In this document: positions 7,264-18,806 of the stretch, one piece after another
How the letters are laid out: every line of letters starts with the position of its first letter
Position numbering within the stretch: the stretch's first letter is position 1
The notes under the pieces: generated by a model
Seen by the model: only the letters and a program-made list of their open reading frames with translations
Told to the model about the DNA's origin: nothing
Databases searched by the model: none
Program-made: the position numbers and the translations under genes
Assembly (NCBI GenBank): GCA_900469475.1
Contig: UBXG01000005.1
Coordinates: 248,001 to 312,000, forward strand
Direction: 5' to 3'
DNA length: 64,000 nucleotides
Source: Hyphomicrobiales bacterium
Lineage (GTDB): Bacteria; Pseudomonadota; Alphaproteobacteria; Rhizobiales; Rhizobiaceae

Positions 7264-7902
7264 TCAACCAAGCGCAAAAACGCCGGCGGGGCGAGTCTTT
7301 GCAGTGATCTCGCCAAAATCTGGGACCGTGTATTCTGCCAAGAGCCGGAGATGCGATGTCGGCAGATGAGTTCGCCAGGGATCACCGATCAGAATTATGA
7401 TTTCCCGAGCCAGGCAGCGGTCCAGAAGTGCGATGACGCTCTCCGCAAGCGCTGCCTCATAGAAAAGATCCCCGACGCATATGACGTCGACGTCAGGCGG
7501 TTCGCTTTTCGTCAGGTCGGCGAGTACCGTATCGATCGTCACATCATTGAGCGCGGCATTGAGCTCGATAGCTGCGATCGCATAGGGATCGACGTCGGCG
7601 GCATAAACTTTCGCCGCGCGTGCCTTTGCAGCGGCAATCCCGACAATTCCCGAGCCGGCGCCCAGATCAAATACGCGGCGACCAGCCACACTTTCCGGCC
7701 TATCAAGAAGATAACGGGCGAGAGCCAGACCTCCTCCCCAGTAATGCGCCCAGTACGGTGAGCCGAATTGCGAATCTTGTTCTGCGAGGTGTCGCAGCCC
7801 GCTTTGTGGATCTGCTTTATGCAGGCAAATATCGGGGATACCGGGAACAGGCAGGACCGGGAGATTGGCGGCGATGAACCGCCGAACCCAATCCTGGCTC
7901 AT
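7264..7902 (-). CDS. METTL20-like class I SAM-dependent methyltransferase
   Basis: 212 residues from ATG 7902 (MSQDWVRRFIAAN), which is where related bacterial proteins begin; an in-frame ATG at 7962 would add 20 poorly conserved residues. The motif I loop is DLGAGSGIVG (about residue 77), with YAADVDPYA as the acidic motif II and the upstream GSPYWAHYWGGG typical of the METTL20/ETF-beta lysine methyltransferase group. Agrobacterium has a characterised member that methylates the beta subunit of electron-transfer flavoprotein. Substrate identity here is inferred from family only. It faces the phage-like block convergently. Confidence 0.75.
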   Translation of the reverse strand: MSQDWVRRFIAANLPVLPVPGIPDICLHKADPQSGLRHLAEQDSQFGSPYWAHYWGGGLALARYLLDRPESVAGRRVFDLGAGSGIVGIAAAKARAAKVYAADVDPYAIAAIELNAALNDVTIDTVLADLTKSEPPDVDVICVGDLFYEAALAESVIALLDRCLAREIIILIGDPWRTHLPTSHLRLLAEYTVPDFGEITAKTRPAGVFALG

Positions 7903-8088
7903 GGGATCATCCGAACTGCTGTTTCGTCTTGCCGAGATTCCTGTCGGCCGGCCTTTGCGCATCTTGAGTATTTTCGCGAATTGAGGGCTAGATCGTTTAG
8001 TTCGTCGGACTGGAGAATCCGATATTTACGAGGAATTTCAATTTGTTATTTGTAGCCCCCGTCAAAATCCTTATTCCTTGCGCGCTGA

Positions 8089-8469
8089 TCGGCCTTCAAA
8101 GGTGTCGCCAACTCAGCCGAAAACTGGTTCGATCTTCTGCCAGGGCCGGTGGAGGTCAACCGGATTCTCGATGCTCTGCACGGTACAGTCGGTCTCAATG
8201 GAGATTTCGGCAACTGGGAGCGAGCCGGCAAATACGAGGATCTAGCGAAGATCATGGGCCGCGCCGAACTCTGTCACGCAAAAGGACGATATTCAGCAGC
8301 AGGCCTCGATAAGGAGGATTATGTTCGCTGCATTAAGCTTTCCAACTCCGCTGGCTATCAAGGTCCTTTCACACTGATCTACGACTCCGCTTATCATCAG
8401 GATGAATGGTCCGGGATCCTCGACGAGCGAGACTGCATCGCCAGCGTCTTCGAAGAGAAATCGACATAA
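8089..8469 (+). pseudogene. 5'-truncated sugar phosphate isomerase/epimerase remnant
   Basis: From just after an in-frame stop at 8086, the frame reads about 126 residues that match the C-terminal part of TIM-barrel sugar phosphate isomerase/epimerases: ENWFDLLPGPVEVNRILDAL, then GDFGNW, KYEDLA, RAELCHAK and GYQGPFTLIYD. Full-length members have about 280-330 residues; the barrel's first half is missing and was not found in other frames upstream. An ATG at 8149 could start a 106-aa fragment, but without the N-terminal strands it should not fold as an enzyme. It is a gene relic, which marks this stretch as rearranged. Confidence 0.7.
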
Positions 8470-8559
8470 AATAAGGTCGCTACCGCCACATTTGCAGAGG
8501 CGTTACTTGGGGAAATTGTGCTCAGTTTTGGATATAAAGCTGGATATCCGAGCAACACA

Positions 8560-8766
8560 TCAGTGTAAATCGTAATTGTGCAATGCGCCAAGCAACTGAT
8601 CTTGTGTTTGATAACCGGCGTTATAAAGATCAATGGCTACATTAGCTGCGGACAGACCTTCCTGACTTTGCAATTTGATGCTGCGCTCGGCGCACCATGC
8701 AAAAAGGGCGCCTGCGAGGACGTCGATATCATCGGAGTAAAGCGGCGTGTTGACCATCATAGACAT
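8560..8766 (-). CDS. Small hypothetical protein, 68 aa
   Basis: 68 residues, acidic, with the pattern 'DIDVLAGALFAWCAERSIKLQSQEGLSAANVAIDLYNAGYQTQDQLLGAL'-like two-helix layout shortened here to its key parts: WCAER, AIDLYNAG and LLGAL. Small rhizobial proteins of similar design exist, so I favour a real gene. The ribosome site is weak. It stands alone between the isomerase remnant and two coupled small genes on the same strand. Function unknown. Confidence 0.45.
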   Translation of the reverse strand: MSMMVNTPLYSDDIDVLAGALFAWCAERSIKLQSQEGLSAANVAIDLYNAGYQTQDQLLGALHNYDLH

Positions 8767-8931
8767 TCACTACACCATTCATGTCGGAGCTTGATATTGT
8801 GGGGTGAAGTGAACACTGCGTTGGTTTCGGAAATTTGCAACCAAGTTTACCGCGCGACGTTAACGGCCGCCTGATATGGCACAAACTCTGTGTCTTAACG
8901 TAACACGGGTTCATTATTGGACACATTATTG

Positions 8932-9075
8932 CTAATTTTGATATCCGCCGGGTGGTGGCAGCGACCGAGTGAGCCTGTCCCCTGTATCGTGGGGCGCAAC
9001 AAACAGTACCACGCCGAGCGTAATTGCCAGCGCAACTAAGACGGATAATACCAGCCTCGGCCGGGAAGGCATCAT
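8932..9075 (-). CDS. Small single-pass membrane protein, 47 aa
   Basis: The frame starts ATGATG at 9075/9072 and ends at TAG 8934-8932. It encodes 47 residues: a short basic start (PSRPR), one hydrophobic segment of about 20 residues (VLSVLVALAITLGVVLFVA) and a polar tail ending PPPGGYQN. The first ATG overlaps the TGA stop of the upstream 98-aa gene (ATGATG), a sign of coupled translation. The topology and coupling make it a credible membrane peptide. No family recognised. Confidence 0.55.
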   Translation of the reverse strand: MMPSRPRLVLSVLVALAITLGVVLFVAPHDTGDRLTRSLPPPGGYQN

Positions 9076-9368
9076 TGATGGACGGGATGCGACGCCTTAA
9101 CAGCGGCCTCGATCAACTCCTCGGCATATAAAAGTGCCGATGCCGTATCTTCTCCGTCGAGTTTCAACTCCTTACACTTACGATGCAAGGCTCTGCGAAT
9201 TTGGGCCAGCAACGCTGCGTCAATATCGACTTCGCCTTCTTCGAACACATGCGTCAGTGCCGACTGGGCGACAATCTCCAGAACCGCAACCCGACCTTCT
9301 ATTTCGCCTAGAGAGGGTATCGCGTTCCTCTTTGCATGCTGCTTGCAATCGCGATGGGTAGTAAGCAT
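9072..9368 (-). CDS. Hypothetical acidic helical protein, 98 aa
   Basis: 98 residues from ATG 9368, chosen because GGAGGAGGT lies 7 bases upstream; a GTG at 9386 falls inside that site. The protein is mostly helical (GEIEGRVAVLEIVAQSALTH, then DAALLAQIRRALHRKC) and ends in a second helix before its stop. The 'EIEGRVAVLE' phrase occurs in small rhizobial proteins of unknown role. Its stop overlaps the start of the 47-aa membrane peptide, so the two are probably made together. Confidence 0.6.
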   Translation of the reverse strand: MLTTHRDCKQHAKRNAIPSLGEIEGRVAVLEIVAQSALTHVFEEGEVDIDAALLAQIRRALHRKCKELKLDGEDTASALLYAEELIEAAVKASHPVHQ

Positions 9369-9499
9369 CTCGGTCACCTCCTCCACGAAAGAAGATAACT
9401 ATCGAGAAAGGAAAAAGTTCGGCCACTTCTCAAAAAAACTGGGCTCTCGCAATGCGAGTATCCATATTGCTCTGGAGTTATATATTTTCGGCAGCCTTT

Positions 9500-10468
9500 T
9501 CACTTCATAGGGCAAAGCTTGGGATCCGATAGTACATCGGCACAGCGGGGTGACCGGCGGAAATCATCGTAATAAAGCGTCCATATGGTGGTATCCGCGG
9601 CGCGATATGGCCCGAACTTGAAATATTGGTTTTTTCCCAACCCATGATCCGCATGTCCTATATGACCGGTGACAGTAACGATCCATTTATTGTTGGCAAA
9701 TATCTCGATATGACCCGAGCCATCCGGGCCAGGTTTGCTGTAAATGGCAAAATCGATCCAGCCTGATGCCGGCGTCGGCAACTTGTTTCCACGATTTATT
9801 ACTTTGATCGCGTTTGTGCAGCCTGTAAATTCTTGTCCGTCTGATTCGCCCCAATTGTCATCCGTAGCCACCAATGCGCGCATCTGATTAGTATCGGGAC
9901 GAAACCAGACCGGCGCCTCGTCACTATTGCAGACCTTGCCTTTGTTTCCAGGCTCCTGGTTCTTGACGGGCGCAACGTAGTTGGTTTCTACGGTCGCGAA
10001 GAGCTTCCCATTATTGAGCCGCAATGCGAGAAAGGGACTGAAGTCCCCTTCGGCTTTCGGTCCGATTTCCCGCTTCCATTGAGCAATGAGGTAGCGATGG
10101 TCGCCAGAGGGTATGGGATCGGCGAACTTTACAGCGAAACCGTACCAAACTCCCTGATTGTATGGCACGCGATATTTAGTGCGCTCCCAGATCTCGGCTC
10201 TTTCGCTGCAATTTGTTTTATCCGGCGCGCAGAATGGCCGGACACTCAGCTTCAATGCTCCCGCGCCGGTACGTTTTACGTCTGATTGAAATTCGATCGT
10301 TCCTGCCTTTTGTTCAGCATTATCGCGATAGTAAAGGTGCCCAGATCGAGCGAAATCCTTGCCGTCGAAACCGTCTCGTAGCACTAATTGCGCTGGACTG
10401 TCGGCCAGAGCCGATGTTGTGGCACAGGTGCAGGCCAGTATGGCGGGCAGCGCATATTTTGCATTCAT
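9500..10468 (-). CDS. Secreted polysaccharide lyase (heparin-lyase-I-like, PF14099 type)
   Basis: 322 residues from ATG 10468 (AGAGGA upstream) with a signal peptide (basic start, hydrophobic stretch, cleavage near SALA-D). The mature part has the jelly-roll pattern of the PF14099 polysaccharide lyase family: 'RDGFDGKDF' first strand, SERAEIWE, VWYGFAVKF, LIAQWKRE and a final YYDDFRR. Paired cysteines (FCAPDKTNC, KVCNSD, GCTN, RCADVLSDPKLC) fit an exported, disulfide-bonded enzyme. It probably cuts an acidic polysaccharide, perhaps the cell's own exopolysaccharide; the substrate is unknown. It stands alone in an AT-richer stretch. Confidence 0.7.
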   Translation of the reverse strand: MNAKYALPAILACTCATTSALADSPAQLVLRDGFDGKDFARSGHLYYRDNAEQKAGTIEFQSDVKRTGAGALKLSVRPFCAPDKTNCSERAEIWERTKYRVPYNQGVWYGFAVKFADPIPSGDHRYLIAQWKREIGPKAEGDFSPFLALRLNNGKLFATVETNYVAPVKNQEPGNKGKVCNSDEAPVWFRPDTNQMRALVATDDNWGESDGQEFTGCTNAIKVINRGNKLPTPASGWIDFAIYSKPGPDGSGHIEIFANNKWIVTVTGHIGHADHGLGKNQYFKFGPYRAADTTIWTLYYDDFRRSPRCADVLSDPKLCPMK

Positions 10469-10658
10469 GCTGGAGTATTCCTCTGGCGGGACATTCATAG
10501 AGCTTTATCAATGACCTGTTCGCTTCCTGCAAGCAAGCAAGAGCGCTAGCCTTCAAGGCCGGGTGATGGCAGCTTAGTTTCGAAATGCGGAAGAGATAGA
10601 TGGACAAATCGTTCTCTCCGCGTTTCATAGGCGAATACAATTTTTAGAGAAGGTTTCC

Positions 10659-11147
10659 ATGACGATCGACCAGGATCTCGCCCGCATCGAGCTGCAAGAG
10701 GAAATGCTGCGTTTCGATGCTTTTGACCTTTCGACCGCTTGGGTGCTCGGCAAGTTGTTGCGCGACCTCGCCAGCGAGCGCAACATGGGCGTTGCCATCG
10801 ATATCACCCTGCATTCCATGCCGGTTTTCTACATAGCCTTGCCCGGCTCGACACCTGATAATTCCAATTGGATTCGTCGGAAGCGCAATATGGTGCTGCG
10901 TTACTTCCGCAGTAGCTACGCCAGTACGTTGCGGCTACAGCAGCAGGGTAAGACGATCGAGGACAACGGGCTTTCAAGCGCGGAATATGCCGCATCTGGC
11001 GGTAGTTTCCCCATTTTTGTCAACGGCACGGGGTGCGTTGGCGCCGTCACCGTTTCAGGTCTGCCGCAGCGGGAAGATCACAATCTTGTTGTCGAAGCCC
11101 TGGCTCTCACTCTCGGCCACGAGCTTCACAATCTCAGCCTCGCATAG
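10659..11147 (+). CDS. UPF0303 / heme-degrading (HbpS-like) domain protein
   Basis: 162 residues, the normal length for UPF0303 proteins. The pattern is typical: AWVLGKLLRDLASERNMGVAI at the start, then MPVFYIALPGSTPDN, WIRRKRNMVLRYFRSSY and a glycine-rich FPIFVNGTGCVGAVTVSGLPQREDH shortened here to VGAVTVSGLP. The fold is that of GlcG/HbpS, which binds heme or cofactors; the physiological role of UPF0303 proteins is not settled. Start ATG 10659 has GAGAAGG upstream. It is convergent with the AGE-family gene. Confidence 0.8.
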   Translation: MTIDQDLARIELQEEMLRFDAFDLSTAWVLGKLLRDLASERNMGVAIDITLHSMPVFYIALPGSTPDNSNWIRRKRNMVLRYFRSSYASTLRLQQQGKTIEDNGLSSAEYAASGGSFPIFVNGTGCVGAVTVSGLPQREDHNLVVEALALTLGHELHNLSLA

Positions 11148-11156
11148 AGGGGCCGA

Positions 11157-11186
11157 AGCGGCGCCGCCAGTCGAGCGGGCGCCGCT
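11157..11186. terminator. GC-rich dyad between convergent genes
   Basis: AGCGGCGCC (11157-11165) pairs perfectly with GGCGCCGCT (11178-11186) across a 12-base loop, between the convergent stops at 11147 and 11194. No T run follows on either side, so it may act as a weak or factor-assisted transcription end or mRNA 3' stabiliser. Confidence 0.4.
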
Positions 11187-11193
11187 GCTGATC

Positions 11194-12450
11194 TCAGATC
11201 TTGCCGCCGGCCTCGGCGATAACCTTGGTCAGGCTGCCCGTGGCCGGGAAAAGCGGGATGAGGCAGGCCTGCAAGGCATGATAGATATCGCCCTTGCCAG
11301 GAAACAATGTATGAGCCGGAATTAGATCTTCCGTCAGCTCTTCATGCCAGCCGCCATTAACGCGATCGATGAAGGCTTGGCCGATCACGCTCCAGATCCT
11401 GCGGTAGCTTTCTTCGTGAAAATCGCTCGGGACGTGTTCGTTCAGGTAATGAGCGGCACCAGCCCCCTCGCAGGCAGGCCACCAAAGCTTGTTGCGCTTT
11501 GCAGGCACATCGCCCCAATCAAGTGTATAGAAGAATCCGCTCTTCTCATTGTCCCAGCCGAGTGACATGGACTGAGAGAAGAGGCCCTTGGCTGCTTCAG
11601 GCATCCAGGCATGCCGCTTTTCCCCAAGCGCCCAAAGCTGCAAGATCAGACGCACCCATTCCAGCCAATGCCCTGGTGTCGTACCCGACGGGCGAAACAT
11701 CTCATTGCCGCGGTAATTCTTATCGAGCACCCAGTCGGCGTTGAAGTGTTCGGCAACGCGCCAGCCGACGGACCCCGCCGAACGGCGAATGACGAGATCG
11801 GCGATACTTTCTGCTTTTTCGAGATATGTCTTGTCGCCGGTCGCTTCGAAAGCAGCCATCAGCGCTTCCGTCAGGTGCATGTTGGAGTTCTGGCCGCGAT
11901 AGGTGCCACCGTCGATCAAGGACCAATCCCGATTGAATTCCTCGGCGATCGCCCCGTGCTTTGCTTCCCAGAACTTAGTATTCAGAATTTCCGTGACGTC
12001 TGCCAACATGCCATCGGCCAGTGGATGGCCGATCGTCTTTGCGGATGAGGCAGCAAGCAGCACGAAAGCGTGGCCATAGCCCTGCTTGCTGGAATCGACG
12101 GGGCCGTCATTGTTCAGCGACCAAAAATAGCCGCCATGCTCGGTGTCGCGATGATGCTTCCATAGATAGTTCATGCCGTGATCGACAATTTCGTTTGCGC
12201 CGGGACGACCGAGCAACGACCCGATCGAGAAGCAGTGCACCATGCGGGCGGTCGAATGAATGCCGCGTACGGGATTTACCTTATCCAACGGCTTGCCGGC
12301 ATCATCCATGTCGTGGAAGCCGCCTTTGGGATTGACGGCGCGGTACTGGAAGAAATTGAAAAGCGCATCGGCCTGATCGAGCAACCAGCGCCTGTGATAG
12401 GCGCGGGTGCTCCAGTTTCCGAGCGCTGTGGGTTCAACCTGTATGTTCAT
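11194..12450 (-). CDS. AGE family epimerase/isomerase (YihS-like aldose-ketose isomerase)
   Basis: 418 residues, the usual length for N-acylglucosamine 2-epimerase family alpha6/alpha6-barrel enzymes. Landmarks include NPVRGIHSTARMVHCFS, YGHAFVLLAASSA, GQNSNMHLTEALMAA, PSGTTPGHWLEWVRL and the C-terminal PAHTLFPGKGDIYHA; the conserved histidines in 'MHLTEA', 'GHWLEW' and 'IYHA' match the YihS/mannose isomerase branch. It likely interconverts an aldose and ketose (mannose/fructose type) in the cytoplasm. GGAGGACGGC precedes ATG 12450. No sugar pathway gene adjoins it, so the substrate is open. Confidence 0.8.
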   Translation of the reverse strand: MNIQVEPTALGNWSTRAYHRRWLLDQADALFNFFQYRAVNPKGGFHDMDDAGKPLDKVNPVRGIHSTARMVHCFSIGSLLGRPGANEIVDHGMNYLWKHHRDTEHGGYFWSLNNDGPVDSSKQGYGHAFVLLAASSAKTIGHPLADGMLADVTEILNTKFWEAKHGAIAEEFNRDWSLIDGGTYRGQNSNMHLTEALMAAFEATGDKTYLEKAESIADLVIRRSAGSVGWRVAEHFNADWVLDKNYRGNEMFRPSGTTPGHWLEWVRLILQLWALGEKRHAWMPEAAKGLFSQSMSLGWDNEKSGFFYTLDWGDVPAKRNKLWWPACEGAGAAHYLNEHVPSDFHEESYRRIWSVIGQAFIDRVNGGWHEELTEDLIPAHTLFPGKGDIYHALQACLIPLFPATGSLTKVIAEAGGKI

Positions 12451-12650
12451 GCCGTCCTCCTAGGATTCTCTTCTAGAAGCCGTATAGCGCCGTCCGAAAG
12501 CGCTGTCATGGCGTTATGGGATGAAGCTGTGTCGTTACCCCCGCGTTGTCCATGGTCGGGCGGCAATTCGTCCGCTCTGCTTTTCCTGAAAGAACACAAC
12601 TATAGAAGATGCGCGCTTGCGCTGCGCCGAACATGAGCGTAGATATGTTG

Positions 12651-12670
12651 ACATAAAGATATCTTTATGT
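12651..12670. promoter_or_regulatory. Palindromic operator upstream of metH (SahR-like site)
   Basis: ACATAAAGATATCTTTATGT is a perfect 20-bp palindrome 42 bases before the metH start. The 16-bp core (12653-12668) recurs exactly at 51617-51632 in front of the ArsR-methyltransferase/metF genes. TTGACA (12648-12653) overlaps its left edge and could be a -35 element. Control by the ArsR-family protein at 51651 is inferred. Confidence 0.72.
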
Positions 12671-12712
12671 GATCTGGTTGCGGAGTCGCAATCAGGCCAG
12701 AGGAATTCGCTT

Positions 12713-16489
<3,777 letters not shown>

Positions 16490-16545
16490 TCGCGAGTCAT
16501 GTCAAAGACTTGCGGTGTTCAGCTTAGAATTTGATTCCATATACG

Positions 16546-16584
16546 AGCGCCACCTCAGCCATTCGGTTGGGGTGGCGCTTTTTT
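16546..16584 (+). terminator. Rho-independent terminator of metH
   Basis: AGCGCCACC (16546-16554) pairs with GGTGGCGCT (16571-16579), with further pairing inside and a run of six T (16579-16584). It lies 57 bases after the metH stop. Confidence 0.85.
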
Positions 16585-16618
16585 GATTCTGTGATTTTTA
16601 CGGTTTCGCAGGCGTGGG

Positions 16619-17383
16619 CTAGTTCGCGCCGATCGTCAGTTCCGCGACGAAGTCATAGGCGTCACCGCGATAGAGCGAGCGTGTAAATTCGACTGCGCGG
16701 CCTGAACCGAGATAGGAGATGCGCTCGATCGATAGGCCGGCTGCTCCCACAGGAACGCCGAGTAATCCCGCATCGGCTTCTTTCATGTTGGTTGCAGATA
16801 TGCGCTGAACGGCGCGAACGGGACGTACCTGGCGTTTTTCCAATTCCGCATAGAGCGATGTCGTTACTACCGACGGATCCGGCAGGAATTCACCGGAAAC
16901 GCTGGCGTGCTCGATCGCGAGCGGTTGATCGTCGGCAATGCGCAGGCGACTGAGGCGCGATACCCGAGTGTCGGCGGCAAGCCCGAGAATCATCATCTCA
17001 TCGGGGGAGGGCGTATGGATGCCCTTGTGCAGCCATTCCGAACGAGCCGTCATCCCGCGCCTCGCCATGTCCTCGGTAAATGAGGTGAGTTGCGACAGTC
17101 GCTGCTCTACCTTGGAAACGGGCTTTGCAACGAATGTACCCGAGCCGTGACGGCGAACGAGAATGCCTTCCGCCACCAGGTCGTCGATCGCCTTACGCAC
17201 CGTGACACGGCTGACCGCAGCAAATTCGGCGATGTCGCGCTCAGGTGGAAGCGCATCCCCATGTTTCAGCCTACCGACCTTCACGGCCTCTTCAAGCCTG
17301 CGTCGTAGCTTGACGTAAAGTGGACCCGTCCCACCTCCGGAAAGGCGCTCCGGCGAGAAGATCGCGCTCAAGTCTTCAGTCAT
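16619..17383 (-). CDS. GntR family regulator with UTRA domain (NagR/NagQ-like)
   Basis: 254 residues: winged HTH (about 20-90; GDALPPERDIAEFAAVSRVTVRKAI, RRHGSGTFV) then a UTRA effector domain (about 110-250). This HutC/GntR subgroup often senses phosphorylated sugars or amino sugars. It is encoded by the gene directly after the GlcNAc-type kinase with a four-base ATGA overlap, so kinase and regulator share one transcript. The divergent sugar ABC operon is the likely target. Two identical 14-bp elements in the intergenic region (18307-18320 and 18434-18447) are candidate operators. Confidence 0.85.
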   Translation of the reverse strand: MTEDLSAIFSPERLSGGGTGPLYVKLRRRLEEAVKVGRLKHGDALPPERDIAEFAAVSRVTVRKAIDDLVAEGILVRRHGSGTFVAKPVSKVEQRLSQLTSFTEDMARRGMTARSEWLHKGIHTPSPDEMMILGLAADTRVSRLSRLRIADDQPLAIEHASVSGEFLPDPSVVTTSLYAELEKRQVRPVRAVQRISATNMKEADAGLLGVPVGAAGLSIERISYLGSGRAVEFTRSLYRGDAYDFVAELTIGAN

Positions 17384-18264
17384 GCCCTGTTTACCTCTCC
17401 ACCCAGCAGCAATTTCGCCGCCAACTCCACGGCTCCGCGCAGAACGTCCCCTCTTGGCTCCGCGAGAATCGCCTTGTGGCGTTCATCAAGCCAGGGGCGA
17501 TAGGCTTGGGCAAGGCCGCCGAGAAGGCAGATCGAAGGGCATTCCGGCCAAAGCAGCGCATCCAGGCTTTCGGTTATCGATTTTGCCGCAGTTCTCACGA
17601 TGTCGATGGCGACTGCATCGTCCATTCCGGCATATTCGAAGATAACAGGCGCGTAGCGGGCAAAATCCTTGGGCTTGGAGGCGTGCGCAAATTCGACGAT
17701 CCGTTCTGGATCATTACCGTATTCGGCCATGATCGATGCCGTCAGTGCCGAACCCGCCGTCACCTTGTCATGTGCCAAGACAGCTCTCTCGAGCAAATCT
17801 CGCCCAAGACGAGCGCCACTTGCCTGGTCGCCTATGACAAAACCCCAGCCGCCGATACCCCAAATCCTGCCGTCACGGCGGGCATTGTAGACTGAGCCGG
17901 TGCCGAAGGCGCCGATGACGCCATCGGCGTCGCCGAGAGCGCCTTGAAGCGCTGTCGTCGCATCCGTGACAACACGTGTGTTTGCAAAGGGCAGGGCGCC
18001 TTCGACCTTTTTACCGTAATTGCCGACATTGGCTCCTGCTGTTCCGATGACGGCCGGTAATTCCTGCAGCAGTTCGGGAGTGAGGCCAGCATCGATCAAG
18101 GCCTGCTTTGCCGAGGCGACGATATGAATCAGCGAATTTTCCAGATCTGAGAGGATGTTCGCCGCGCCGGCCTTGCCGGTGCCGAGCACCTGCCCGCTAT
18201 GATCTATGACAGCCGCCCTGCAACTCGTGCCGCCGCCATCGATACCAATCGCAAACTGCCCCAT
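17380..18264 (-). CDS. BadF/BadG-type ATPase, N-acetylglucosamine kinase-like
   Basis: 294 residues with the ASKHA phosphotransferase motifs: phosphate-1 GIDGGGTSCRAAV at the start, phosphate-2 GAFGTGSVYN and an adenosine motif CLLGGLAQAY near the end, plus GGWGFVIGDQASGARLGR, the hallmark of eukaryote-like GlcNAc kinases. It probably phosphorylates an amino sugar in the cytoplasm. ATG 18264 is preceded by GGAGG; another ATG sits at 18267. It heads the kinase-regulator transcript and faces the sugar ABC operon. The deacetylase and deaminase needed for GlcNAc use are not in the window. Confidence 0.8.
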   Translation of the reverse strand: MGQFAIGIDGGGTSCRAAVIDHSGQVLGTGKAGAANILSDLENSLIHIVASAKQALIDAGLTPELLQELPAVIGTAGANVGNYGKKVEGALPFANTRVVTDATTALQGALGDADGVIGAFGTGSVYNARRDGRIWGIGGWGFVIGDQASGARLGRDLLERAVLAHDKVTAGSALTASIMAEYGNDPERIVEFAHASKPKDFARYAPVIFEYAGMDDAVAIDIVRTAAKSITESLDALLWPECPSICLLGGLAQAYRPWLDERHKAILAEPRGDVLRGAVELAAKLLLGGEVNRA

Positions 18265-18806
18265 CATGCCTCCGGATGCCGCCTGTTCCCCGTTTTTCAC
18301 ATAATACCAAAAAAATACCATTTACCAATAGGCAAAGCGAGCATTTTTTCTTGTCTTCATCTCATTGAATTACCTAGGTAAATTAATAAGCTTCAATCTT
18401 TTTGCATTCGAAAGTTAAATTTGGCTGGACAATTGGTATTTTTTTGGACTTAATTCGGAGTAAGGGAACAGTGCAAACGGACATCGGCAAAGCCGGCAGA
18501 AAAACAACAGCCGGTAAGTGAAGCGGAAGGGCGTGCATCTCGTCGTTGCGCCAGGCCGTTCGGGATCAGGAGGATCCCGTTTCAACGTTCGTCATAATTT
18601 TCCCGTGTGGTTCTTGCTGTGTCTCCATCTGGTGGCGGCGACGGCAATTAATAGGGCCGATCAGGCACAAAGCCTCTGAAGCCTTTTGCATGGAGGGGTC
18701 GGCAATATTGGCGGTCCCTATGGAGCGCTGACCGTTCCTCGGACAGGCCAGCGGATTTCAGATCGAGAACAGCGCCTTGCTATGGCGCGGAAAACAGGAG
18801 AGGGAA
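18265..18806. promoter_or_regulatory. 542-base divergent control region between kinase and sugar ABC operon
   Basis: No gene was found here. A leftward promoter for the kinase has -35 TTGGTA (18328-18323), a 16-base spacer and -10 TATTAT (18306-18301). Its spacer holds TGGTATTTTTTTGG (minus strand, 18320-18307). The identical 14-mer occurs on the plus strand at 18434-18447. Between them, TTACCTAGGTAA (18370-18381) is a perfect 12-bp palindrome in AT-rich sequence. The remaining 330 bases before the binding-protein gene show no structure I can name. Confidence 0.55.

Noticed and set aside
12470..12479. CTTCTAGAAG 10-bp palindrome upstream of the AGE-family gene
   Set aside because: Short, single, and overlapping nothing promoter-like; no second copy in the region.
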